From contig JAKVCC010000005.1 in the NCBI GenBank assembly GCA_022448265.1, positions 1 to 64,000 on the forward strand: DNA of 64,000 bases, in the 5' to 3' direction. Below the pieces are notes generated by a model. It searched no databases. It saw only the letters and a list, made by a program, of their open reading frames with translations, and was not told the origin of the DNA. This document shows, piece after piece, positions 54,949 to 63,625 of the stretch (its first letter is position 1; each line of letters opens with the position of its first letter). The stretch comes from Pirellulales bacterium. Lineage in GTDB: Bacteria; Planctomycetota; Planctomycetia; Pirellulales; Lacipirellulaceae. Position numbers and translations under genes: made by a program.

Positions 54949-55806
54949 CTATTGGATGTCGAGCGCGCCTGTGCGCCTCTGGCACCCTGCACAAAAAAAC
55001 GTGGATCGCTGCGATTGTACGATCCGTTGTATGTGGCTTGTCCGACAGCGCAGGCATGGTAGCCCATTCCGATTGTAAACCTGATGTTCGTTCTGGTACC
55101 GGCCCTGGTTGTTCAATGCGTTCCGATAGGTTCCGTCACTGAGAGTAGAACCTTCATACCGAATTGCTTCCTTCAGTACCTTATGGGTTGCCAAGGCGAG
55201 AGATTCCCATTGCAAGCGACTCATCCTCTGGCAGCGCCGCTGGGGATGAATACCCGCTAGGTGCAGGATTTCTGACGCGTAGAGATTGCCAATGCCTGCT
55301 ACGGCCCGCTGATCTAACAGCGCGGGTTTGATCTCGCGACGCGACTTCCCGAGCATCCGCTGGTAGTCAACCGCTGAGATCTCTAGCGCATCGGGTCCCA
55401 GTTGTGACGGACCAAAAGCTTTCTGGAACTGCGTACGCGACATCAGGCGGATACTTCCCAGGCCGCGACGATCCCAATACAGAATTTCGCCCGCCGCGCT
55501 TCCCTTCAGCTGCAGCCGCCAGCGGAGATGTTTGGCTGTGGGGGGATCGACCACCAGCACTAGGCCGGTCATCCGAGGTTCAATTACTATCGCGTCCTTG
55601 GAGTCGAGCCAGATTACCACCCGTTTGCCAACCCGGCCAAGTTCTGTGATCGTGGCACCCCGAATGCGGCGACGAAAGGCGCTTTGGCCGGGATGAATTG
55701 CAATAGGCTTGCAGCTGCCTCGCATCCATTGGGCATTGACCACGCGGCTTCCGATCGCCTCGGCAATGCCACGCCGCATCGTTTCAACTTCAGGAAGCTC
55801 AGGCAT
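54949..55806 (-). CDS. mutM: Formamidopyrimidine-DNA glycosylase (Fpg/MutM)
   Basis: Fpg excises 8-oxoguanine and formamidopyrimidines and nicks the strand. I start at the MPELPEVETMRRGI Met (55806), because Pro2 and Glu3 are the catalytic N-terminus after Met removal; the track adds one Met. Lys in RVGKRVVIWL and the C-terminal zinc finger CLRC-(16)-CAGC with SQRSTFFCAGCQ are intact. The helix-two-turn-helix motif has LLDQRAVAGIGNLYASEILHLAGIHP. The segment normally HLGMTG or HLRMTG reads EPRMTG, an uncommon change. Size is 285 residues. Confidence 0.93.
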   Translation of the reverse strand: MPELPEVETMRRGIAEAIGSRVVNAQWMRGSCKPIAIHPGQSAFRRRIRGATITELGRVGKRVVIWLDSKDAIVIEPRMTGLVLVVDPPTAKHLRWRLQLKGSAAGEILYWDRRGLGSIRLMSRTQFQKAFGPSQLGPDALEISAVDYQRMLGKSRREIKPALLDQRAVAGIGNLYASEILHLAGIHPQRRCQRMSRLQWESLALATHKVLKEAIRYEGSTLSDGTYRNALNNQGRYQNEHQVYNRNGLPCLRCRTSHIQRIVQSQRSTFFCAGCQRRTGALDIQ

Positions 55807-55897
55807 CACAAATACACAATCGTCACGCTGATTCCACGAGGGGCTTGGTAATTCACTGTTTTCGATTTATGATCGGCAGTTTAACCCAGAGTATTCC

Positions 55898-57109
55898 ATG
55901 CTCCCACCCCCTGGATCTTGTTCTGCTGACGTTCCCGATGAAACGGGACGCTACGGCAAATTCGGCGGACGTTATGTGCCGGAAACGCTGGTGTACGCGC
56001 TAGACCAACTCGCGGCGGAGTACGAGGCTGCCTGCGGGGACGCCACCTTTCGGGGCGAACTCGATGGATTGCTCCAGAACTATGTGGGCCGCCCTTCTCC
56101 GCTCTTTTTTGCTCGTCGTTTGACGGCCCATTGTGGCGGAGCTGAAATCTGGTTGAAACGCGAAGATCTGAATCACACGGGCGCTCATAAAATCAACAAC
56201 ACACTGGGACAGGCGCTCTTGACCAAGCGGATGGGCAAGAAGCGGGTGATTGCCGAAACAGGTGCCGGGCAACATGGAGTGGCAACTGCTACAGCATGTG
56301 CGCATTTCGGATTACAGTGCGTTGTTTATATGGGCGAAGAGGATATTCGTCGGCAGGCGCCTAACGTATTTTCGATGAAGCTGCTTGGCGCTGAGGTGCG
56401 CGGAGTGACCAGCGGTTCGCGGACCCTGCGTGACGCCATTAATGAAGCCATGCGGGATTGGATGTCGAGTGTCGAAACGACGCATTACATACTCGGGTCG
56501 GTGGTCGGGCCACACCCGTTTCCCAAAATTGTGCGTGACTTCCAGGCTGTGATCGGCAGGGAAACCATTCAGCAAAGCCACGCGCAATTTCAGGGCCTTC
56601 CCAACACGGTGGTTGCCTGTGTTGGCGGCGGCAGTAATGCGGCGGGAATGTTTTACCCTTTGGTGGGACATCACGAAGTCGAGCTTATCGGAGTGGAGGC
56701 AGGTGGTCGGAGTTCATCGCCGGGCGACCATGCTTCGCCGCTCACCTACGGAAGCCCCGGGATCTTGCACGGGAGCTTTTCTTATGTGATGCAGGACGAA
56801 GATGGTCAAACGTCGCCCGTGCATTCCATGTCGGCTGGCCTAGACTACCCCGGCGTAGGGCCGGAGCACAGCTACTGGAAGTCCACGGGCCGAGTGAATT
56901 ACACTTGCTGCAGTGATGAAGAAGCGCTGGCGGCTTTTGACGTACTTGCCAGTTGCGAGGGCATTTTGCCCGCGCTCGAGTCCTCGCACGCGGTCGCCCA
57001 CGCCATGGCATGGGCCCGCGAGCGGAGTAGCGACCAGCGGATAGTCGTTTGTCTTTCTGGCCGAGGAGACAAAGATGCCTCTGAGATCGCGAGGCTTAAG
57101 CGAGGTTAG
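55898..57109 (+). CDS. trpB: Tryptophan synthase beta chain
   Basis: TrpB condenses indole with serine to tryptophan using PLP. The 403-residue product has PLP lysine in [17 protein letters not shown] (Lys98), the catalytic Glu in [13 protein letters not shown], and the phosphate-binding loop [12 protein letters not shown]. The N-terminal extension [31 protein letters not shown] is typical of TrpB apart from the first few residues. trpA follows within about 80 bases, so the two form an operon. Confidence 0.97.
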   Translation: MLPPPGSCSADVPDETGRYGKFGGRYVPETLVYALDQLAAEYEAACGDATFRGELDGLLQNYVGRPSPLFFARRLTAHCGGAEIWLKREDLNHTGAHKINNTLGQALLTKRMGKKRVIAETGAGQHGVATATACAHFGLQCVVYMGEEDIRRQAPNVFSMKLLGAEVRGVTSGSRTLRDAINEAMRDWMSSVETTHYILGSVVGPHPFPKIVRDFQAVIGRETIQQSHAQFQGLPNTVVACVGGGSNAAGMFYPLVGHHEVELIGVEAGGRSSSPGDHASPLTYGSPGILHGSFSYVMQDEDGQTSPVHSMSAGLDYPGVGPEHSYWKSTGRVNYTCCSDEEALAAFDVLASCEGILPALESSHAVAHAMAWARERSSDQRIVVCLSGRGDKDASEIARLKRG

Positions 57110-57185
57110 AAGAGGCGAGAATAAGTTGTAGACAGATGATTTGACAGCGTATCCCACAACTTCAATCCAATATCGAACTCCAATT

Positions 57186-57992
57186 GTGTCTTCCATCGAC
57201 GACTTATTTTCGAAGCTTCGCAGCGAGAATCGCAAAGCGCTCATGCCGTTTGTCACTGCCGGCGATCCGGACTTGGAATTTACCTCTGCAGTGATCGAGG
57301 AGTTGGTCGCGCGGGGCGCGTCGATGTGTGAGGTGGGCATTCCCTATAGCGATCCGATTGCCGATGGACAAGTGATTCAGGAATCCTACACGCGGGCGCT
57401 CAGTCGTGGGATCAAAGTAAGCGACATTTTGCAAACCTTGGGCCAGCTAGCGCCGCGGATCAACGGGCCCCTCGTGACAATGGTCAGTCACGCCATCATT
57501 TATCGGCATGGCATGGAACGTTACGCCGACGCGCTCCAAGACAAAGGCATTGCGGGTATGATCGTGCCGGACTTGCCTGTTGACGAGTCGGATGGACTGG
57601 CGGCCGTGTGCAAGACGCGGGACTTGAGTTTGATCCAACTGGTTACGCCCACCACTTCCCGCGATCGGGCGCTAAAGATCGCTGATACATCGAGTGGATT
57701 TTTGTACTACGTTTCAGTGGCAGGGATCACTGGCGAACGGAGCGTGGTGCCGCAAGAACTGCAAGAGCGGGTGGGATGGCTTCGCGAGCAAACCAGCCTT
57801 CCTGTTTGCATTGGATTTGGCATCAGCCAGCCGGAGCATGTCCGGGTTCTGTGTCAGGTTGCCGATGGTTTGATCGTTGGTTCTGCTATCGTTCGTCGCA
57901 TGGCCGACGCTGCAACCGATTCGCGCGATCAAGCATTGCGGCAGGTCGGCGATTATTTGTCGAGCCTGCTAGCGGTCATGGACGCCCGATAG
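57186..57992 (+). CDS. trpA: Tryptophan synthase alpha chain
   Basis: TrpA cleaves indole-3-glycerol phosphate to indole and glyceraldehyde 3-phosphate, channelling indole to TrpB. The catalytic Glu lies in MCEVGIPYSDPIADGQVIQ and the catalytic Asp in GMIVPDLPVDES. The phosphate site VSVAGITGER and GFGISQPEHV are intact. The track start is a TTG at 57141; aligned to the family start (xxIDDLFxKLR..ALMPFVTAGDP), the GTG at 57186 fits better (268 residues). Neither has a good Shine-Dalgarno, so the choice is tentative. A terminator follows 100 bases after the stop. Confidence 0.93.
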   Translation: MSSIDDLFSKLRSENRKALMPFVTAGDPDLEFTSAVIEELVARGASMCEVGIPYSDPIADGQVIQESYTRALSRGIKVSDILQTLGQLAPRINGPLVTMVSHAIIYRHGMERYADALQDKGIAGMIVPDLPVDESDGLAAVCKTRDLSLIQLVTPTTSRDRALKIADTSSGFLYYVSVAGITGERSVVPQELQERVGWLREQTSLPVCIGFGISQPEHVRVLCQVADGLIVGSAIVRRMADAATDSRDQALRQVGDYLSSLLAVMDAR

Positions 57993-58304
57993 TGTCCATC
58001 TTCCAAGAGAAGAAGAAAACGCCAAACTGCGTTCTCCTGAGGTGATGTTTTGCCTTGCGGAATTTCGCATCTGAGCCCACCGGAAATCGATGAGGCATGC
58101 GGCGCATCAACCGCATGCCGATTTTTCTCATTGAACCGTAGCGATAGATCCGATGAAAGGATACGTGTTAATCCTGGGACACGCGATTTGACTTGCCTGA
58201 AAAGCGTAGGGTAGAATTGAATAGGTTGGACTTGCATGAGGCGTCGCAAAGGCGTAATCGTGCGCGGTCCAGCCGGCCCTCATCCTTTTTTTTGGAGGTC
58301 GTCG
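57993..58304. other. Intergenic region after trpA
   Basis: This gap holds the trpA terminator (58094-58126) and the upstream sequence of the next gene, which has GGAGG six bases before its ATG. Nothing else was recognised. Confidence 0.5.
58094..58126 (+). terminator. Rho-independent terminator of trpBA
   Basis: GGCATGCGG-CGCATCAA-CCGCATGCC is a perfect 9-bp stem with an 8-base loop, followed by GA and five Ts. It lies about 100 bases past the trpA stop. Confidence 0.85.
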
Positions 58305-58862
58305 ATGACAGCAGGCTCTCCACGCCGCCGTCCTAAAGATTCGCGACGCAGTGAAGTGTTGCATCGTTTCTTTGCCGGTTTGACGGAGTACACATTTGCG
58401 GCACGGCTCGGTGTTGCCGACCCGCCGTTGGTGGACTACCTCTCTTCCATGCTTACGCACTTTGTGCATTGCGATGCGATCTACGGTTTGCGCTCTCCGA
58501 CAGGTGAACGGCTTACTCAGGTTGCCGACATGTTGGCCGAGGCGCAGGCGCGCCAAGGTTCGGCTCGCCGCCGCATCCACCGACATATTGGAGATTTTAC
58601 GCTCTTTTGGACAGGACTTTATCCAGAGGTCACCGAGCAGCTGCGGTGTGGGCGCAAAGACAGCCTCATCGATTATCAAGACCAAGGCAAGCGCAACTAT
58701 CTGATGGCCAGTCGTCTCCCGGCCGGGCGAGAGTCGGCGCCGGACGACGTGCTGGAGCGGCTGAGCGATTGTTTTGAGCTCTGCGTTTACGGACTGGGTG
58801 AATTGCGCAAACAGTGGGAAGATCGTGAGGAAGGTGGCGACTTACCTATTCTGCTGGGGTAA
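58305..58862 (+). CDS. Conserved protein of unknown function (185 residues)
   Basis: I start at ATG 58305 because GGAGG is six bases upstream; the track start adds 23 residues with no function. The product begins MTAGSPRRRPKDSRRSEVLHRFFAGLTEYTFAARLGVADPPLVDYLSSMLTHFVHCDAIYGLR and continues mostly alpha-helical (RRRIHRHIGDFTLFWTGLYPEVTEQLRCGRKDSLIDYQDQGKRNYLMASRL). The Phe/His-rich helices are unusual. No membrane segment, signal peptide or catalytic motif is seen. I recall this as a planctomycete family without function. Confidence 0.7.
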   Translation: MTAGSPRRRPKDSRRSEVLHRFFAGLTEYTFAARLGVADPPLVDYLSSMLTHFVHCDAIYGLRSPTGERLTQVADMLAEAQARQGSARRRIHRHIGDFTLFWTGLYPEVTEQLRCGRKDSLIDYQDQGKRNYLMASRLPAGRESAPDDVLERLSDCFELCVYGLGELRKQWEDREEGGDLPILLG

Positions 58863-59291
58863 CGGACCTGTTGGCGTAGTTGACCAGAATCGCTTTTCCT
58901 ATCGGCAGCCATGACCAACCAGCAGACATCGCGGTTGTTACCACAATAGGCACAAGCGCAGAGCCATCCAGACTGAATGGATGAGCAGCCCGCGCAAGCG
59001 GGCACTCGCCAGCAAAAGTACATGGCCCCACCGACTAAGCTAGCAACGCCCGCGCAGTGGATTGAGTACCGGTGGCCTAGAGTTGGGGCCATCGTTGAAA
59101 ATAGTCGCGCGAGACCTGCGGAGTGCCCTGCTATTCACCGTGGATTGGGATGGTGTGCCCCAGAGTCGTTTGCTACTTTTCCGCTGCGGATCCTCAGCAC
59201 TTGGCGTGGATCGACTTTTGGCAGCAACCTCCCTTTGCGTCGTGCACTTTTTATGCAAATCCAGCGTACACAACACCAGAAAAAGCCACAG
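58863..59291. other. Intergenic region with a GC hairpin
   Basis: Between the 185-residue gene and the HEAT lipoprotein. It has GCCCGC-GCAA-GCGGGC at 58987-59002, a 6-bp stem with a GNRA-type loop. The minus-strand Cys-containing ORF 58787..59092 is not convincing (see rejected). Confidence 0.4.
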
Positions 59292-59936
59292 ATGGCAAAC
59301 CTGGCCCTGCTCTATGTGCTGCTTATCAGCGCGGGCTGTACTGCCTGGCCGTTCCAGGAGCGAGAGCGGACTTCGATCATCATCCCCGCAATGCGTGTCG
59401 CGGCGGTGCGTGAGATTGGCCTGGGCGCGAAGCAGGCTGACAATAACGAGCAAGTACGGCTTACCGAGCAGCTTGCGAGTCAGATTCGTACCGAGCCGGA
59501 TCCGCTCGTGCGGCTGGCAATTCAAGAATCGATCGCACAGTTTTCGACTCCGTTGGCACGGAGTGTCTTGATTGCCGGCCTCAACGACCAGGATATGGAC
59601 GTCCGAATTGCCTGCTGCGAGCGTCTCGGCGGGCGATCCGATCCGTCCGTTGTTAGTGCTTTGCGAGGGGTTCTGGAAGCTAAGGAAGAGCTGGACGTGC
59701 GACTGGCGGCCATCGATGCATTAGGCCGAATCTCCTCGACTGAAAGCGTTGCCGCGCTGGCGCTGGCACTTAAGGATCGCGACCCCGCTGTGCAATACGC
59801 TGCCGTTGTCAGCCTCAAAGCGGCCAGTGGTCAGGATTACGGCAATGATGTGGCGGCGTGGCGCAAGTACACCGAAAGCGATCAGCCGCAAATATCGGCT
59901 GCCAGCAAGAACAAGAGCTGGTTGCCATTCTATTGA
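59292..59936 (+). CDS. HEAT-repeat lipoprotein
   Basis: I start at ATG 59292, where MANLALLYVLLISAGC gives a lipoprotein signal with lipobox SAGC; the 105 track residues before it are not credible. The mature part (to residue 214) is made of HEAT/armadillo-like helix pairs: PLVRLAIQESIAQFSTPLARSVLIAGLNDQDMDVRIACCERLGGRSDPSVVSALRGVLEAKEELDVRLAAIDALGRISSTESVAALALALKDRDPAVQYAAVVSLKAASG. Such repeats form protein-binding solenoids. No Shine-Dalgarno is clear. A bidirectional terminator follows. Confidence 0.8.
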   Translation: MANLALLYVLLISAGCTAWPFQERERTSIIIPAMRVAAVREIGLGAKQADNNEQVRLTEQLASQIRTEPDPLVRLAIQESIAQFSTPLARSVLIAGLNDQDMDVRIACCERLGGRSDPSVVSALRGVLEAKEELDVRLAAIDALGRISSTESVAALALALKDRDPAVQYAAVVSLKAASGQDYGNDVAAWRKYTESDQPQISAASKNKSWLPFY

Positions 59937-60607
59937 TCTCTACGCCTCAGCCGCGCAAAAATGATTGCCACGTAGCGGCAATCATTTTTCGGCACAAAGG
60001 TCTGGAGCAGCTTCCAATTTGGGATGACTCGCGAGGTCGATCACTCGAATGAGAGGCCTGCATCGATGGCGGCTGTATTGTAGCCATCAAGCTTTGCGTG
60101 ATGAACGTCAGGCGCGCAGCGGCCCACCCCGGGGGTCATTTCCTATCTGCTATCAGGAAAAGGCCATCTAAAGAAGCGATCTACCCCAACGACCCTTCCG
60201 CCGCGTATGAGTCGCCCCCCACACTCGGCATTTGGTATCTAGCAGTGATCCTGCCGGCGGCGGTATGGGGCCGTTTGCCGTGTCATGTTCCTTGGTGCTC
60301 TTGGTCGCCTTGATCCTGCGGGCTCGGCAAACTGTTGCGCACACCGAGTAAGGTAGAAAAACTTGCCACGGTTACTATTTCTGGATGCCTGCAGAAAAGC
60401 CCCCTTCTAGAGCTGAAGTTCTAGCGAAGCTTTCCCGATATCAACTACATCCGACTGGAGATCGCGCCGCCGTAAGTGCTAGCAACGGGGATTGGCCTGT
60501 TGCCGCTTCTTAGGCGCCTGGTAGTGCCGTCTACCGAAATTCCGGACCGGAAAATTGAAATCCACATTGATAGAGGCAAAAGTAGGCAGTCTCGGGGGGG
60601 GATAATT
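59937..60607. other. Intergenic region before the large secreted protein
   Basis: It contains the terminator of the HEAT gene (59957-59989). The remaining 600 bases hold no ORF I would support (60098..60313 has no features) and no recognisable RNA or repeat. Confidence 0.4.
59957..59989 (+). terminator. Bidirectional terminator after the HEAT lipoprotein
   Basis: AAAAATGATTGCC-ACGTAGC-GGCAATCATTTTT is a perfect 13-bp stem including an A/T run on each side, so it could act on both strands. It starts 20 bases past the stop codon. Confidence 0.9.
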
Positions 60608-62182
60608 GTGTTACCACGCTGGGTGCCAGTGTTTGGCAGAAGAATGGCAGTTGCCTGTGCGCACAGCGCAGCGCTGCTAGTAGCGCTCCAGGTATCGAGC
60701 GCGCAAAGCGATTTCAGTAGCGGCTCCTTTGCGCCACCGTCGACACTCGACGGCTATGTGCCACGCCAGGATTTGGATGTCCAATCCGCGCTGATCGATT
60801 TTTTGGGAAGCAGCAATATCGGGGGGGAGCCAAAAAAAGAAATCCAGGTGTCTCCCACAGCATCGCCGGGCGAGAAGTCCGGCAGTTCTCCTTTTCGCAA
60901 ATGGGTTGCCCCACAGCGGGGTGTGTTGATTCCAGGAAATCTTGCTCAGCCGCTGGAGATCAAGGCGGAAGAGGTTGCTCTGAGGCCGGGTGCGCGGCGC
61001 CGCGTATTGCGTGCAGCACCGCCAGCGAAGACGCGAGAATCGGAGCAGCTGTCCGCACCGTCACAAGGTGTCCCGGCCGCGCCGGCTGTCGACATTCCGG
61101 TGCCCCCCGTCGTGTCGCCGCGTGTCGCTCCCCCAACGGATTCTGACACGTTGCCGCCCTTGTCGCGTAGCCAGGAGAATTTGCGCAACAAAGTTCGCCG
61201 CGTTCTGACACACTATTACAAGCGTCCACTCAATACTCGGGATCGCAGTCCGTGGGAAGTCATGCACGCTATGTTGGCCTACGAGGTGCATAGCAAAGTG
61301 CTCCAAGGCGGGCCTCAAGGCGATCCCATCACGGCAGTTGGCTGGCTATGTTTCAACCAAGGCTGCAAGCGCCGGAGCCTGATGTACGTAAACGACCAGG
61401 GCAAGATCCGCGTACGCGTCGGACCGGCAATGCAAGGACATCGTGGCCAGTTGCTCGCGATGCTGGCCCAAGCGAAGGTGAGTAGAGAGTATCCCATGCG
61501 GATTGATGAGCAGGATTTCACCATCGCTGATCTCGTTCACATGGAGATGGAAACCTGCTATTCTCGGACCGAGCTGACATTCAAACTGATTGGCTTGATC
61601 CGTTATCTCGATACCAGCACGACATGGATGAACAACCAGGGGATGGAATGGAGTATTCCCCGGCTCATCTCCGAGGAGTTGCGGCAGCCAGTACGGGGAG
61701 CGGCCTGTGGTGGCACGCATCGCCTAGCTGGGTTGACTGTGGCTTACAAAACGCGCGAGCAGCGAGGCGAACCCGTTGACGGCGAATATCTGCGGGCCAA
61801 GAACTTCGTCCGGCGATATCAAAAATATGCTTATCGCTTGCAAAACAGCGACGGCAGTTTTAGCACCGAGTGGTTTCGCGGGAAAGGAGACGAGCAGGAC
61901 CTAGATCGCAATCTGAAGACCACCGGCCACTTGTTGGAATGGTTGCTGTACGCGGCGAGCGAGCGGGAACTACAGCATTGGCGAACCCGAAAAGCGGCCA
62001 ACTATTTGGCCAACATTTTGAACAACAACCGCTTCAAAGATTGGGAGGCAGGGCCGCTTGGGCACGCGATTCACGCCCTGCTGATCTACGATCGTCTGGT
62101 GTTTCAAGCTCATGACTCTCCTGAGACACGGCCGCTTTTCGCCAAATCGAAGTCGCGTGGTAGTACCAGTCGACAGCACTAA
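60608..62182 (+). CDS. Large secreted planctomycete protein
   Basis: I start at GTG 60608 after GGGGGG at seven bases, giving 524 residues with a signal peptide (VPVFGRRMAVACAHSAALLVALQVSSAQS). A Pro/Ala/Ser-rich region (about 40-180) precedes a C-terminal domain with HYYKRPLNTRDRSPWEVMHAMLAYEVHSKVLQG, GWLCFNQGCKRRSLMYVNDQGKIRVRVGPAMQGHRGQLLAMLAQ, ACGGTHRLAGLTVAYKTREQ, and NSDGSFSTEWFRGKG...NLKTTGHLLEWLLYA, which reads like the squalene-cyclase alpha/alpha fold (QxGSF, TGH). I have seen this domain in planctomycetes with only uncertain names. Function unknown; the track start (60476) lacks a signal peptide at its N-terminus. Confidence 0.75.
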   Translation: MLPRWVPVFGRRMAVACAHSAALLVALQVSSAQSDFSSGSFAPPSTLDGYVPRQDLDVQSALIDFLGSSNIGGEPKKEIQVSPTASPGEKSGSSPFRKWVAPQRGVLIPGNLAQPLEIKAEEVALRPGARRRVLRAAPPAKTRESEQLSAPSQGVPAAPAVDIPVPPVVSPRVAPPTDSDTLPPLSRSQENLRNKVRRVLTHYYKRPLNTRDRSPWEVMHAMLAYEVHSKVLQGGPQGDPITAVGWLCFNQGCKRRSLMYVNDQGKIRVRVGPAMQGHRGQLLAMLAQAKVSREYPMRIDEQDFTIADLVHMEMETCYSRTELTFKLIGLIRYLDTSTTWMNNQGMEWSIPRLISEELRQPVRGAACGGTHRLAGLTVAYKTREQRGEPVDGEYLRAKNFVRRYQKYAYRLQNSDGSFSTEWFRGKGDEQDLDRNLKTTGHLLEWLLYAASERELQHWRTRKAANYLANILNNNRFKDWEAGPLGHAIHALLIYDRLVFQAHDSPETRPLFAKSKSRGSTSRQH

Positions 62183-62449
62183 ATCCGGCCAGGCTGGGGG
62201 CCCGTCTTTTCCAAAATGCCGTTTCTTTCGAAGAATGGCTATCTTTTTCCAACGAACTACGGATGTAGGTAGTGCCGAGGTCTCCTTGAGCGTTTCTGGC
62301 TCATTTGGTGTTGTACGCGGCCAGTACCGACATTGAAATCCCCAGTGCGCCGCATTAAATTGCACGTGACGAGCGGGGTATTAGCGCATCTCTGGATCGT
62401 AGATCCACTGGTTTTGCGTATCGGACCACTTGGCTTATGCGGTAACCGA

Positions 62450-63391
62450 ATGGCGCCTTCGATCAAGTTTACAGACCAACTCGCAGCTTTTTGCAAGACG
62501 GCGGCGCAATTGGCCAAGCGGGAGGATGCCGATGCGCTGCTGTTCTTGTTAGAAGGCTCGACTGATTGGGGAAAACTTCGCGGCGCCACGGGACAACTTC
62601 ATGTCCTGGTGTCCAGCGACCGAACTCAGCACTTGGCGAAGGCGGAAGACTTCGGTTTTGATACGATTGAGCTCAATATCCCGGATAGTCCCGTTTACGA
62701 GCGGCTCACCCAGTCGCTCCTGGAGGCCGTTGCCGAAGACCTCATCGCCCCCGAGGCGTGTGTCGTTGCTCTCTACAGCGGGTTTGAAGTGGGCACCATC
62801 GATTCGATTAGCGTTATCCGTCTCGACGAACACTTGGGACGGCTGACCGTCCACGACCTCTGGCAGCTCGATACCAAAGTCCCTACCGAAACGCTGAAAA
62901 CCGCCGTGGACCTGGCGGTCGCCATTGGTCGTGAAGGCCGGGAAGGCAAGCCTGTGGGCACGCTTTTTGTAGTGGGCGAGCATCGCAGAGTGCTTAAGCA
63001 CTGCTACCCATTGGGCTTTGACCCGGTACGCGGCTACGGGGCGAACGAGCGGCAGCTCAAGGACGCGAAGGTACGTGAGTCGATCAAGGAGATTGCCCAA
63101 TTGGACGGAGCGCTCATTGTCGCAGCCGATGGAGCGGTGGCAGCTGCGTGCCAGTATGTTTCTGCGCCGGCTGCCGACATTTCACTCAGCAAGGGCCTTG
63201 GGGCGCGACACTGGGCTGCCGCGGCCATCAGTCGTGCCACCAAGGCAATTGCCATCAGTGTGAGTGAGTCCAACGGCACGGTGCGGTTGTTTCAAAACGG
63301 TGAAGTGATGCTCCGCATTGAACCGTTTCGCCGGGCTATGAAGTGGAAAGACTTTGAGTATGAGCCGCCGGCAGGCAAAGACAAAGACTAG
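62450..63391 (+). CDS. DacZ-like diadenylate cyclase candidate (DisA_N domain)
   Basis: The C-terminal third is a DisA_N/DAC domain, which makes cyclic di-AMP from two ATP: LDGALIVAADGAVAAACQYV contains the catalytic DGA motif, and SKGLGARHWAAAAISRATKAIAISVSESNGTVRLFQNGEV covers the second motif. The usual RHR of that motif reads RHW. The N-terminal 190 residues form an alpha/beta domain, giving an overall layout like archaeal DacZ (N-terminal regulatory domain plus DAC). I start at ATG 62450 (MAPSIKFTDQLAAF, 313 residues); the track TTG start adds 39 residues and Shine-Dalgarno support is absent for both. Activity is likely but the RHW change needs care. Confidence 0.82.
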   Translation: MAPSIKFTDQLAAFCKTAAQLAKREDADALLFLLEGSTDWGKLRGATGQLHVLVSSDRTQHLAKAEDFGFDTIELNIPDSPVYERLTQSLLEAVAEDLIAPEACVVALYSGFEVGTIDSISVIRLDEHLGRLTVHDLWQLDTKVPTETLKTAVDLAVAIGREGREGKPVGTLFVVGEHRRVLKHCYPLGFDPVRGYGANERQLKDAKVRESIKEIAQLDGALIVAADGAVAAACQYVSAPAADISLSKGLGARHWAAAAISRATKAIAISVSESNGTVRLFQNGEVMLRIEPFRRAMKWKDFEYEPPAGKDKD

Positions 63392-63625
63392 GGCCCAGAG
63401 ATCCATAGCCGGCTAGTGTCACGCCCAGAGCGGATGGGCCTAATGACGAATATGCTGTCTGCGCGCATTTCTACAGAAAATATGGGAATTGGAATGCGGT
63501 CAAATATGGCTACGACGAATCTTCCATAAAGCGGCTGCACAAGCCAATCAATTTCTAATACGATGGTTGCCAACACGTGACGTGAGCAACCGATCCAAAA
63601 TGATAATCAAAATGGAGTCCCGATT

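Noticed and set aside
58787-59092. Minus-strand Cys-containing ORF (MYFCWRVPACAGCSS...CAYCGN)
   Set aside because: It looks zinc-ribbon-like for a moment, but its C-terminal part is antisense to the 185-residue gene and the cysteine spacing is irregular.
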